Source of the DNA: Aldehydirespirator sp965116865
Lineage (GTDB): Bacteria > Actinomycetota > Acidimicrobiia > Acidimicrobiales > Aldehydirespiratoraceae
NCBI GenBank assembly: GCA_965116865.1
Contig: OZ220727.1
Location: 2,418,001 to 2,482,000, forward strand
DNA length: 64,000 nucleotides
Direction: 5' to 3'
Positions within the stretch are counted from its first letter, which is position 1. Every line of letters begins with the position of its first letter. Of the stretch, positions 35,209 to 44,229 are shown one piece after another. Made by a program: the position numbers and the translations under genes. The notes under the pieces are model-generated. The model had not been told where the DNA came from. It saw only the letters and a list, made by a program, of their open reading frames with translations, and made no database searches.

Positions 35209-38200
35209 CTATGCGGTTGTGCCGAGGTCTAGGGCGCGTTGCAGCAGGCTGGCTGTTTGAGCGCGTGTGAGATGCTGGTGCGGGCAGTAGCGCAGCGGGT
35301 CGTTGCCGCAGCCTTTGGTGACACCGTTGTGGTACAAGGCGTCGATGGCCGCCGCGTGGGGACTCTGCGAGTCCACGTCGACGAATCCCGCGGACCGCGC
35401 AGCGTCTGCCAAGCCGAGCGCGCGGTGCAAGAAGCTGGCCATCTGGGCCCGGGTTACGGGCAGCTCGGGACAGAAGCGCAACGGACCGGTGCCGCAGCCC
35501 GCGGTGATCCCGGCGTGGTGCAGGGCGTCGATGGCTGCCGCGTGGGTGCTCCGCGGGTCGACATCGACGAATCCTGTGGGTTGCGGCGCATCATCCAAAC
35601 CGAGCGAACTCGCCAGCAGTCCGGCCATCTGAGCCCGGGTGACGGGCAGCTCGGGACAGAAGCGCAACGGGTCGTCGCCGCAGCCGGCGATGATGCCGCT
35701 GCCGAACATCGTCTCGACAGCCGACATGTGGACGCTGCCGGGGTCCACATCAGCGAATATCCCAGACTGCCGAGCCGCAGGCGGCGGAGCCGGAGCCGGA
35801 GACGGCGGCGGAGGAGGAGGCGGCGGGGGAGGCGGGGGAGGCGGCGACACCCTGTCGTCGTCTGTGACGGTGACCGCCACGTCGCCGGTCACGCCGACGT
35901 AGCCGCCGCCCGACGCTGTGTGATGCAACGTCGCCGTGTCGTTGTCGGTGTCGGGGTCTTCGTCGGCGTGCACCTCCACCGACTGGACCGTGTCCCAATC
36001 GGCGGTGCCGAACGTCAACGTCAGCACCGGACCCGACACCGACGCAGACACCGACACCAAATCCCCAGCTCGGCCCAACACCAGATCACCGCCCGCCGAC
36101 ACCGACACCACCACCGACACAGACCCCGACGGCAGCGCCGACAACCTCACCCCGTACCCGACACGCATACCCTCACCCACCGACACCGACACCGGGTCCA
36201 ACACCAACGCCGCGACGTCGTCGTCTGTGACAGTCACCGCCACATCGCCAGTCACGCTGACGAAGCCGCCGCCGTCCGCTGTGTGGTGCAACGTCGCCGT
36301 GTCGTCGACGAGGTCGGGGTCTTCGTCGGCATGCACCTCCACCGACTGGACCGTGTCCCAATCGGCGGTGCCGAACGTCAACGTCAGCACCGGACCCGAC
36401 ACCGACGCAGACACCGACACCAAATCCCCAGCTCGGCCCAACACCAGATCACCGCCCGCCGACACCGACACCACCACCGACACAGACCCCGACGGCAGCG
36501 CCGACAACCTCACCCCGTACCCGACACGCATACCCTCATCCACCGACACCGACACCGGGTCCAACACCAACGCCGCGACGTCGTCGTCTGTGACAGTCAC
36601 CGCCACATCACCGGTCACGCTGACGTAGCCACCGCCCGACGCTGTGTGATGCAACGTCGCCATGTCGTCGACGAGGTCGTCGTCTTCGTCGGCATGCACC
36701 CTCACCGACTGGACCGTGTCCCAATCGGCGGTACCGAACGTCAACGTCAGCACCGGACCCGACACCGACGCAGACACCGACACCGAATCCCCAGCGCGGC
36801 CCAACACCAGATCACCGCCCGCCGACACCGACACCACCACCGACACAGACCCCGACGGCGGCCTCGACAGCCTCACCCCGTACCCGACACGCATACCCTC
36901 ATCCACCGACACCGACGGCGGGTTCAACACCAACGCCGCGACGTCGTCGTCTGTGACGGTCACCGCCACATCGCCAGTCACGCTGGCGTAGCCGCCGCCG
37001 TCCGCTGCGTGATGCAACGTCACCATGTCGTCGACGAGGTCGGTGTCGTCGTCGGCATGCACCCTCACCGACTGGAACGTGTCCCAATCGCCGGTACCGA
37101 ACGTCAACGTCAGCACCGGACCCGACACCGACGCAGACACCGACACCGACAACGAATCCGCAGCGCGGCCCAACACCAGATCACCGGCCGCCGACACCGA
37201 CACCACCACCGACACAGACCCCGACGGCAGCGCCGACAACCTCACCCCGTACCCGCCACGCATACCCTCAAGCACAGTCACCGACGGCGGGTCGAACACC
37301 AACTCCGCGACGTCGTCGTCGACGACAGTCACCGCCACATCGCCGGTCACGCTGACGTAGCCGCCGCCGTCCGCTGTGTGGTGCAACGTCACCATGTCGT
37401 CGAGGAGGTCGGCGTCTTCGTCGGCATGCACCCTCACCGACTGGACCGTGTCCCAATCGGCGGTGCCGAACGTCAACGTCAGCACCGGACCCGACACCGA
37501 CGCAGACACCGACAACGAATCCGCAGCGCGGCCCAACACCAGATCACCGGCCGCCGACACCGACACCACAACCGACACAGTCCCCGACGGCAGCGCCGAC
37601 AACCTCACCCCGTACCCGCCACGCGAGTCCTCATCCACCGACACCGACGGCGGGTCGAACACCAACGCGCCGGTGTCGTCGTCGTCGACGGTCACCGACA
37701 CATTCTCCTCCACGGAATAGCCGCCGCCGACCGCCGAATTCACCAACGTCTCGGAATCGTCGCCGATGTCGAGGTCCTCTAAGGCATGCACCGTCACCGA
37801 CTTATAGGTGTTCCAATCGGCAGTACCGAACGTATGCAACAGCACCGGAGACGAATCCGACACAGACACCGACTCCGACGGCGTCATCAACACCAGATCA
37901 CTGCGCGCGCCGTCAACAACCGCCACAGAAAACGCCACATCCCCCGACGGCGGCGCCGACAACCTCACCCCGTAGCGAGAACTCGTTCCCTCACCCACAG
38001 TCACCGGCGTACCGGTGAACTCAAACATGCCCGTGTCATCGTCTGTGACCGTCACCGCCACATCGCCCGACGCGCCGCTGTAGCCGCCGCCCGTCGCCGT
38101 GTGGCGCAACGTCGCGGTGTCGTCGCCGACGTCGTCGTCTTCGTCGGCATGCACCCTCACCGACTGGACCGTGTCCCAATCGCCGGTGCCGAACGTCAAC

Positions 38201-39036
38201 TCCAGCACCGAACCCGAATCCGACGCAGACACCGACACCGACAACGGATCCGCAGCGCGGCCCAACACCAGATCACCGCCCGCCGACACCGACACCACCA
38301 CCGTCACAGGCCCCGACGGCAGCGCCGACAACACCACCCCGTACCCGACACGCGAGCCCTCAGGCACAGTCACCGCCGTCTCGGAGAACATCAGCGCGCC
38401 CGTGTCGTTGTCTTCGACGGTGACCGCCACTGCGCCGGTCACGCCGACGTAGCCGCCGCCCGTCGCCGTGTGGCGCAACGTCGCGGTGTCGTCGCCGAGG
38501 TCGTCGTCTTCGTCGGCGTGCACCCTCACCGACTGATAGGTGTCCCAATCGGCGGTGCCGAACGTCAACGCCAGCACCGAACCCGAATCCGAAACAGACA
38601 CCGACATCGCCGACGGTGTCGACAGCACCAGATCACTGTCATCGCCGCCGGGCACAGACACCTCCACCGTCACATCCTCCGACGGCCGCGCCGACAACCT
38701 CACCCCATACTCCGCGTACGAACCCTCACCCACCGACACCGACAGCTGGTCGAACACCAACGCCGCGACGTCATCGTCGACGACAGTCACCGCCACATCG
38801 CCAGTCACGCCGGCGTAACCGCCGCCCGACGCTGTGTGGTGCAACGTCGCCATGTCGTCGACGAGGTCGTCGTCCTCGTCGGCATGCACCCTCACCGACT
38901 GGACCGTGTCCCAATCGCCGGTACCGAACGTCAACGCCAGCACCGGAGACGAACCCGTCACCTTCATCGACTGAACTCCGCGCACCAGCACCAGATCGCT
39001 GCCCGCGCCGTCGGGCACAGCCACCTCCACCGTCAC
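35209..39036 (-). CDS. Giant Calx-beta/SLH surface protein copy 2, part after TAG
   Basis: 1275 codons without interruption: the rest of Calx-beta unit 4, eight further units (about 119-123 residues each, more diverged than in copy 1), a proline tract followed by an Ala/Pro linker, and three SLH domains (IFADVDPGSVHMSAVETMFG; TRAQMASFLHRALGL; a final SLH ending LDLGTTA). It is in frame with the upstream part and separated only by the TAG at 39043-39045; the first possible restart is GTG at 39036. If the TAG is read through, copy 2 would give a secreted protein of about 1840 residues. Without it, this part lacks any export signal. Confidence 0.78.
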   Translation of the reverse strand: MTVEVAVPDGAGSDLVLVRGVQSMKVTGSSPVLALTFGTGDWDTVQSVRVHADEDDDLVDDMATLHHTASGGGYAGVTGDVAVTVVDDDVAALVFDQLSVSVGEGSYAEYGVRLSARPSEDVTVEVSVPGGDDSDLVLSTPSAMSVSVSDSGSVLALTFGTADWDTYQSVRVHADEDDDLGDDTATLRHTATGGGYVGVTGAVAVTVEDNDTGALMFSETAVTVPEGSRVGYGVVLSALPSGPVTVVVSVSAGGDLVLGRAADPLSVSVSASDSGSVLELTFGTGDWDTVQSVRVHADEDDDVGDDTATLRHTATGGGYSGASGDVAVTVTDDDTGMFEFTGTPVTVGEGTSSRYGVRLSAPPSGDVAFSVAVVDGARSDLVLMTPSESVSVSDSSPVLLHTFGTADWNTYKSVTVHALEDLDIGDDSETLVNSAVGGGYSVEENVSVTVDDDDTGALVFDPPSVSVDEDSRGGYGVRLSALPSGTVSVVVSVSAAGDLVLGRAADSLSVSASVSGPVLTLTFGTADWDTVQSVRVHADEDADLLDDMVTLHHTADGGGYVSVTGDVAVTVVDDDVAELVFDPPSVTVLEGMRGGYGVRLSALPSGSVSVVVSVSAAGDLVLGRAADSLSVSVSASVSGPVLTLTFGTGDWDTFQSVRVHADDDTDLVDDMVTLHHAADGGGYASVTGDVAVTVTDDDVAALVLNPPSVSVDEGMRVGYGVRLSRPPSGSVSVVVSVSAGGDLVLGRAGDSVSVSASVSGPVLTLTFGTADWDTVQSVRVHADEDDDLVDDMATLHHTASGGGYVSVTGDVAVTVTDDDVAALVLDPVSVSVDEGMRVGYGVRLSALPSGSVSVVVSVSAGGDLVLGRAGDLVSVSASVSGPVLTLTFGTADWDTVQSVEVHADEDPDLVDDTATLHHTADGGGFVSVTGDVAVTVTDDDVAALVLDPVSVSVGEGMRVGYGVRLSALPSGSVSVVVSVSAGGDLVLGRAGDLVSVSASVSGPVLTLTFGTADWDTVQSVEVHADEDPDTDNDTATLHHTASGGGYVGVTGDVAVTVTDDDRVSPPPPPPPPPPPPPPSPAPAPPPAARQSGIFADVDPGSVHMSAVETMFGSGIIAGCGDDPLRFCPELPVTRAQMAGLLASSLGLDDAPQPTGFVDVDPRSTHAAAIDALHHAGITAGCGTGPLRFCPELPVTRAQMASFLHRALGLADAARSAGFVDVDSQSPHAAAIDALYHNGVTKGCGNDPLRYCPHQHLTRAQTASLLQRALDLGTTA

Positions 39037-39042
39037 ATCCGA

Positions 39043-40737
39043 CTACGGCTCCGCCCCCAACTTCACCCCATACTCGACATGCGAGCCCTCAGGCACTGAC
39101 ACCGCCGTATCGGAGAACACCAGCGTGCCCGTGTCTTCGACGGTGACTGCCACGTCCGCGTAAAAGTCGTGGCCGTCGCCCGACACGGCGTGGCGCAACG
39201 TCTCGAAATCGTCACCGGCGTCTTCGTCTTCGTCGGCATGCACCCTCACCGACTGATAGGTGTCCCAATCGGCGGTGCCGAACGTCAACGCCAGCACCGA
39301 ACCCGAATCCGAAACAGACACCGACCCCGCCGACGGTGTCGACAGCACCAGATCACTGTCATCGCCGCCGGGCACAGACACCTCCACCGTCACCTCCCCC
39401 GACGGCTCCGCCCCCAGCTTCACCCCGTACTCTGAGTGCGAGCCCTCCGTCACCGACACCCACCTCGAATCGAACACCAGAACGCCGCTCTCGTCATCGA
39501 CGACCCTAACCGGCACATCCACGTAAAAGTCGTGGTCGGCGCCCGACACGGTGTAACGCAGCGTGTGAACGTCGTCGACATCGTCGGCGTCGTGAGTGCC
39601 GTGCATATCTATACCGTAGAAACGATCCCAATTTCTGGTGGTGAACGTATGCTCCAGCACCGGATGCGAACCCGTCACATGCACCGACTGATCGTGGCGC
39701 GTCACCACCAGATCGCTGCCGGCGCCGTTGGGCACAGACACCGACAGCGTCACATTCCCCGACGGCTCCGCCGACAGTTTCACAGCAACCTCACGATGCG
39801 AGCCCTCGGGTATCGTCAACGAGCTCTTATCGAGCACCAACGCGCCCGTGTCGTTGTCCGCGACGGTGACTGTCACGTCGCCGGTCGCGCCGTCGTAGCC
39901 GCCGCCCGACGCGGTGTGGTGCAACGTCTCGAAATCGATGGCGAAGTCGGCGTCGTCGTCGGCATGCACATTCACCGACTGGAACGTGTCCCAGTCGGTG
40001 GTGCCGAACGTCAACGCCAGCACCGAACCCGAATCCGCAGCCCGGCCCAACACCAGATCACCGCCCGCCGACGCCGACACCACCACCGTCACATCCGCCG
40101 ACGGCAGCGCCGACAACTTCACCCCGTACTTGTCGCGCGAGCCCTCCGTCACCATCACCGATCTCGTATCGAACTGCGTATCGAACACCAAACGCTTCTC
40201 GTTGGCGGCGACGGGCCGGTTGTCCAGCCCCGCCGGGGCGACCGTCGCCGGAGCCCGGTCAGCAGACACCCCGTCCACCGCGGCGGGCTCGGCCCGCACA
40301 ATGGACAGCGTGTAGACCGCGGCGTCGGCGGCGGCGTCGGCGGGCGTGACGACCAGCCTCACCGTGTTGACGCCGTAGGCCAGGTCCACCTGATGGCCGG
40401 CCTCGCCGGCGTCGACGTCGGCGAGGCCCGCACCGGAGCCGTCCTCGAAAGCCACCGCCTGAGCGGGATGGCCCTTGTCGAACCCTACCGTCGCCCGGTC
40501 CTCACCATGGACGACATCCACACGATAGAAACGCACATCCGAGGAGAACCCCGGCGACAGATCCCCACCAGCCACCGTGATGCCGTCGAGCGTGGCAACA
40601 CCCGACAACGCCTGCGCCGACACCGGCACAGACAACAACGCCGCTACCACCGCCACAGCCGCGAGCACAGCCGCAACCCCCCGACGCGACACCCTCACAA
40701 CAACACCGCAACTCACAAACAGACGCCGCCGACCCAA
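39043..40737 (-). CDS. Giant Calx-beta/SLH surface protein copy 2, N-terminal part up to TAG
   Basis: 564 codons nearly identical to the N-terminal part of copy 1: signal sequence, cadherin-like beta-sandwich domain, three full Calx-beta-like units and the start of the fourth. One difference is loss of a short SVSVSV segment in unit 1. It ends at the same TAG, in the same codon, as copy 1. It starts at TTG 40737; a downstream GTG is possible. Confidence 0.8.
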   Translation of the reverse strand: MGRRRLFVSCGVVVRVSRRGVAAVLAAVAVVAALLSVPVSAQALSGVATLDGITVAGGDLSPGFSSDVRFYRVDVVHGEDRATVGFDKGHPAQAVAFEDGSGAGLADVDAGEAGHQVDLAYGVNTVRLVVTPADAAADAAVYTLSIVRAEPAAVDGVSADRAPATVAPAGLDNRPVAANEKRLVFDTQFDTRSVMVTEGSRDKYGVKLSALPSADVTVVVSASAGGDLVLGRAADSGSVLALTFGTTDWDTFQSVNVHADDDADFAIDFETLHHTASGGGYDGATGDVTVTVADNDTGALVLDKSSLTIPEGSHREVAVKLSAEPSGNVTLSVSVPNGAGSDLVVTRHDQSVHVTGSHPVLEHTFTTRNWDRFYGIDMHGTHDADDVDDVHTLRYTVSGADHDFYVDVPVRVVDDESGVLVFDSRWVSVTEGSHSEYGVKLGAEPSGEVTVEVSVPGGDDSDLVLSTPSAGSVSVSDSGSVLALTFGTADWDTYQSVRVHADEDEDAGDDFETLRHAVSGDGHDFYADVAVTVEDTGTLVFSDTAVSVPEGSHVEYGVKLGAEP

Positions 40738-40884
40738 CAGACGCCAACAACGGGAGGGGGGGGGGCGATACCCTCACAACAACGCCACGGCCCACGCGCG
40801 GACGCCGGCCATGCCAACAGACGCCGACAACGGGAGAGGGGCAGACATCGCCGAACCATAGTAGTCGGCGGTGTCCTCGAACGC

Positions 40885-41077
40885 AACCAGAACCCGGCCG
40901 CTGCTGGCGTTCCTCTTCGGGGTGACCGGCCGGGCCCTGCTGCACGCCCAGTGCGGCAGGGCCCGGCGCGGTTCGCCTCCATAGGGCGGGCGCTTCAAGG
41001 CGCCCGTGCTGCCCGGTCAGCGACTCGACGTCCACATGTGGGCAGACAGCGACGCAGGCGTGCTCACGACCCGTTGA
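40885..41077 (+). pseudogene. MaoC-like dehydratase, frameshifted C-terminal remnant
   Basis: LAFLFGVTGRALLHAQCG, then ARFASIG and, after a frame change near 40990, GRFKAPVLPGQRLDVHMWAD ending in TGA. These three blocks, in this order, are the conserved second half of MaoC-type 2-enoyl-CoA hydratases (HGL..FG..GRALL, PARF.S..GRF..PV.PG). It is interrupted by at least two frameshifts and lacks the N-terminus. Confidence 0.6.
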
Positions 41078-41479
41078 GCGGGTCCCAGAAATCAGAGCTG
41101 CCCGTCGAGGTCCGCCGCTCGCCGCTCCGCGCCGGGCCACACCCAGGTAGGCGCCCATGACCGGGCTGGAGATGGCCGCTCGCCGCTCCGCGCCGGGCCA
41201 CACCCCTGAGGGGAGCGTCCCGTGACGTGGTGGACTTTGGGGCCGAGCCTCGGTAACTAGTTGCGTTACGCGGGGGGTCGTCCCTTACACCTACACCGTC
41301 ACCATCACCCGAGCCTCGGCCTGACACCCGACGACGGGACACTAACCGGCCGGCACGCCCAACCCGAGAAAGCACCGCACCCGCCCAACCTGAGCATCAC
41401 CACACCAGGCCGAGAACGCACCACGGCTGCGCTGACCAGCGCCGAACCTCGGCCGGCGGCGCGGAGGTAGCCTCGCGGG
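41078..41479. other. Degraded intergenic region before hemB
   Basis: About 400 bases without a gene. It holds a direct repeat CCGCTCGCCGCTCCGCGCCG (near 41113 and 41177, spacing 64), a solo IS256-type end (listed separately) and, at 41332-41343, GACGGGACACTA resembling an IS630 end. hemB is preceded by GGAGGT at 41464. Confidence 0.6.
41212..41265 (-). mobile_element. Solo IS256-type terminal fragment
   Basis: About 54 bases (GCGTCCCGTGACGTGGTGGA...) match the right-hand end of the IS256 element at 2229-2284 at roughly nine positions in ten, including part of the sequence next to the transposase stop. No transposase sequence is attached, so this is either a remnant or the product of a one-ended event. 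Confidence 0.75.
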
Positions 41480-42460
41480 ATGGATTTTCCGCGGCGGCGC
41501 ATGCGTCGACTGCGCCGGACCCCGGCCCTGAGACGGCTCGTGGCCGAGCACCGGCTCCATCCCGCCGACCTGGTCGCGCCGCTGTTCGTGCGCGAGGGCA
41601 TCGACGCGCCCCAGCCGATCGTGTCGATGCCGCAGCAGGTGCAGCACACCCGGAAGTCGCTGCGGGACGAGGTCGCCGTACTGCACTCCCTCGGCGTCGG
41701 CGCGGTGGTGCTGTTCGGTGTTCCCGAACGCAAGGACCACATCGGCTCGCAGGCCTGGCACCCCGACGGGATCGTGCAGGCCGCGCTGGCCGACCTGCGC
41801 TCCGACCTCGGCGACGACATCGTGCTCGTCGCCGACCTGTGCATGGACGAATACACCGACCACGGCCACTGCGGCGTCCTCGACGGCCGCGGCGAGGTGG
41901 AGAACGACGCAACACTGGAGATATACGCCCGCATAGCGCTGGCCCAAGCCGCGGCCGGGGCCGACATCGTGGCCCCGTCGGGAATGATGGACGGCCAGGT
42001 CGGCGCCGTCCGGGCCGCCCTCGACGGCTCAAGCTTCGAGAGCACCGCCGTCCTCGCCTACTCCGCCAAGTACGCCACCGCGCTGTACGGGCCGTTCCGC
42101 GACGCGGTGGACGTGACCATCGCGGGCGGGGGCGACCGCCGGACCTACCAGCAGGACGCGGCCAGGGCCCGGGAGGCCCTCGAGGAGATCCGCCTGGACC
42201 TGGCCGAGGGCGCCGACATGGTGATGGTGAAGCCCGCCCTGGCCTTCCTGGACGTGATCGCGGCGGCACGGCGCGCCTTCGACGTGCCGCTGGCCGCCTA
42301 CCACGTGTCCGGCGAGTACGCCATGGTGTTCGCCGCGGCCGCGCGGGGCTGGCTCGACCTCGACACGGTGGCCCACGAGCATGTGCTCGCCGCCCGCCGA
42401 GCCGGCGCCGACATCGTGCTCACCTACTTCGCCCGCCGCCTAGCCGAAGCCATGCAATGA
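41480..42460 (+). CDS. hemB: Delta-aminolevulinic acid dehydratase (porphobilinogen synthase)
   Basis: 326 aa. The two Schiff-base lysines are in YSAKYATALYGPFR and MVMVKPALAFLD. The metal site reads DLCMDEYTDHGHCG, i.e. Cys-x-Asp-x7-Cys: the middle zinc cysteine is replaced by aspartate, suggesting mixed or magnesium-type metal dependence. It condenses two aminolevulinates into porphobilinogen, used by HemC. The stop overlaps a small coupling ORF. Confidence 0.95.
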   Translation: MDFPRRRMRRLRRTPALRRLVAEHRLHPADLVAPLFVREGIDAPQPIVSMPQQVQHTRKSLRDEVAVLHSLGVGAVVLFGVPERKDHIGSQAWHPDGIVQAALADLRSDLGDDIVLVADLCMDEYTDHGHCGVLDGRGEVENDATLEIYARIALAQAAAGADIVAPSGMMDGQVGAVRAALDGSSFESTAVLAYSAKYATALYGPFRDAVDVTIAGGGDRRTYQQDAARAREALEEIRLDLAEGADMVMVKPALAFLDVIAAARRAFDVPLAAYHVSGEYAMVFAAAARGWLDLDTVAHEHVLAARRAGADIVLTYFARRLAEAMQ

Positions 42461-42588
42461 CCACCGCAAACGCAACGGCAGGCCCGACCGACACCGACCC
42501 CGCCCACCGACCAACAGGCCGACACCACCGACTGAGCACCGCAGACGCAGACACCGGCACGGCCCACACCGGCGAGGCGCCGGCGTGA
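42457..42588 (+). CDS. 43-aa coupling ORF between hemB and hemL
   Basis: ATG at 42457 overlaps the hemB stop (ATGA) and the TGA at 42586-42588 overlaps the hemL GTG (GTGA). The product is a low-complexity Thr/Ala/Asp/His-rich peptide with no recognisable domain. It may exist chiefly to carry ribosomes from hemB to hemL; a cellular role for the peptide is not apparent. Confidence 0.45.
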   Translation: MTTANATAGPTDTDPAHRPTGRHHRLSTADADTGTAHTGEAPA

Positions 42589-43868
42589 GCAGCAACGGGA
42601 CCCTCACCAACGAGGCGCTGTTCGAACGCGCCCAGCGGGCAATCCCCGGCGGCGTCAACTCCCCGGTGCGTGCCTTCCGGTCGGTGGGAGGCACCCCCTA
42701 TTTCGTGGCCGAGGCATCCGGTCCGTTCGTGTACGACGTGGAGGGCCGCCGCTACATCGACTACGTGCAGAGCTACGGGCCGGGCATCTGCGGACATGCC
42801 CACCCGGCGGTGGTCGAAGCTGTGCGGCAGGCGGCCGGGCGTGGCACCAGCTACGGCGCGCCCACCCGCGACGAGGTGTTGATGGCCGAGGAGATGTGCG
42901 CCCGGGTGGCGGGCCTGGAGATGGTGCGGCTGACCAGCAGCGGAACCGAGGCGGTGATGTCTGCGGTGCGGCTGGCCCGGGGCGCGACCGGCCGTCCGAC
43001 GGTGGTGAAGTTCGCCGGCTGCTACCACGGCCACAGCGATTCGCTGCTGGTGGCCGGCGGGTCGGGCGTCGCCCAGCAGGGCCTGGCCGGGTCGGAGGGA
43101 GTGACCGCAGGCGCGGTGGCCGACACCATCGTGGCGCCCTACAACGTGGTGCCCGAGCTGGACGAGTCGGTGGCGGTGGTGTGCGTCGAGCCGGTGGCGG
43201 CCAACATGGGACTGGTAGCGCCGGAGCCCGGATTCCTGCAGGGACTGCGCGACGCCTGCGACGCGGCCGGCGCGCTGCTGCTGTTCGACGAGGTGATCAC
43301 CGGCTTCCGGCTCTGCCGGGGCGGCGCCGCCGAGTGGTCCGGGGTGCGGCCCGACATCTGGTGCTTCGGCAAAGTCGTCGGGGGCGGGCTGCCGGTGGGC
43401 GCTTTCGGCGCGTCGACGGAGATCATGTCCGGGCTGGCGCCGTTGGGCGGCGTGTACCAGGCGGGGACTCTGTCGGGCAACCCGCTGGCCACCGCGGCCG
43501 GGCTGGCGGTGCTGGGACTGCTCGACGACGACGCCTACCGGAGGCTGGAGTCCACCGCGGCCGCTCTGCAGGAGGGGATGGCCGCAGCGTTCGCCGCCGC
43601 CGGGGTGGCCGCGGTGCTGCCGCGGGTCGGTCCCCTGCTGGGTCTGTTCTTCGCCACGGACGCTCCCCGCGACTTCGACGAGGCCCGCACCGCCGCCGAC
43701 AACGGCCTCTACCCGTCGTTCTTCCACGGGATGCTGCGGCGGGGCGTGGCCTTCGCGCCGGGTGCCTACGAGGCGATCTTCCCGTCACTGGCCCACACCG
43801 AAGCCGAGATCGAAGCAACCGTCGCGGCCGCGGCCGCCACAGCCCGCGAGATGGCCGCGGCCGGCTAG
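42585..43868 (+). CDS. hemL: Glutamate-1-semialdehyde 2,1-aminomutase
   Basis: 427 aa, class III PLP aminotransferase fold. GGVNSPVRAF at the start is the HemL signature; SSGTEAVMSA binds phosphate; the PLP lysine is in FGKVVGGGLPVGAFG. It converts the HemA product to aminolevulinate for HemB. GTG start coupled to the preceding small ORF. Confidence 0.95.
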   Translation: MSSNGTLTNEALFERAQRAIPGGVNSPVRAFRSVGGTPYFVAEASGPFVYDVEGRRYIDYVQSYGPGICGHAHPAVVEAVRQAAGRGTSYGAPTRDEVLMAEEMCARVAGLEMVRLTSSGTEAVMSAVRLARGATGRPTVVKFAGCYHGHSDSLLVAGGSGVAQQGLAGSEGVTAGAVADTIVAPYNVVPELDESVAVVCVEPVAANMGLVAPEPGFLQGLRDACDAAGALLLFDEVITGFRLCRGGAAEWSGVRPDIWCFGKVVGGGLPVGAFGASTEIMSGLAPLGGVYQAGTLSGNPLATAAGLAVLGLLDDDAYRRLESTAAALQEGMAAAFAAAGVAAVLPRVGPLLGLFFATDAPRDFDEARTAADNGLYPSFFHGMLRRGVAFAPGAYEAIFPSLAHTEAEIEATVAAAAATAREMAAAG

Positions 43869-43934
43869 TTGTGCCCTGTCCGGCAAGGTTCGCAGACATG
43901 CGACGACCGCGTCGTCTTCCAGGAACCGGAGGGC

Positions 43935-44186
43935 GGGTGGACCGCACCCCGACGAACGTTGGCGACAGAGCGGACCGCAAGCGTCGGGACGGACGCGCAG
44001 GCCGGCGGGTGGACCGCACCCCGACGAACGTTGGCGACAGAGCGGACCGCAAGCGTCGGGACGGACGCGCAGGCCGGCGGGTGGACCGCACCCCGACGAA
44101 CGTTGGCGACAGAGCGGACCGCAAGCGTCGGGACGGACGCGCAGGCCGGCGGGTGGACCGCACCCCGACGAACGTTGGCGACAGCT
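43935..44186 (+). repeat. 72-bp tandem array, 3.5 copies
   Basis: The unit GGGTGGACCGCACCCCGACG... starts at 43935, 44007, 44079 and 44151 with almost no variation. It occupies the gap between hemL and the YceI gene (360 bases, otherwise empty). The unit is a multiple of three and open in several frames, producing repetitive spurious ORFs. Confidence 0.95.
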
Positions 44187-44229
44187 CACTGGAGAACCCA
44201 TGCGGGAGCACGACAAGGAGGACCCACAC

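Larger units (their letters stand above)
29371..40885. repeat. Tandem duplication of a hemD-3'/giant-gene locus (about 5.6 kb units)
   Basis: Unit 1 runs from hemD position 29371 to about 34990 and unit 2 from 35011 to about 40885. Shared parts include hemD sequence (29371-29455 with 35011-35095, identical), the hemD 3' end and hairpin, the three SLH repeats, the N-terminal ~1.8 kb of the giant gene (33090-34930 with 38940-40760, nearly identical) and its upstream flank (TAGTAGTCGGCGATGTCCTC). The central Calx-beta repeats differ in number and sequence. Unit 2 also contains an extra ~100 bp upstream of the gene. Confidence 0.9.

Noticed and set aside
30085..37782. Very long plus-strand ORFs (715 and 847 codons) opposite the giant genes
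   Set aside because: They are Arg/His/Pro-rich mirror images of the Calx-beta repeats, produced by high GC at third positions, and have no start context or domain.
43869..44229. Arg/Pro-rich repeat protein encoded by the 72-bp array
   Set aside because: All frames through the array are open because the unit is a multiple of three without stops; there is no start context, and the region lies between two well-defined genes.
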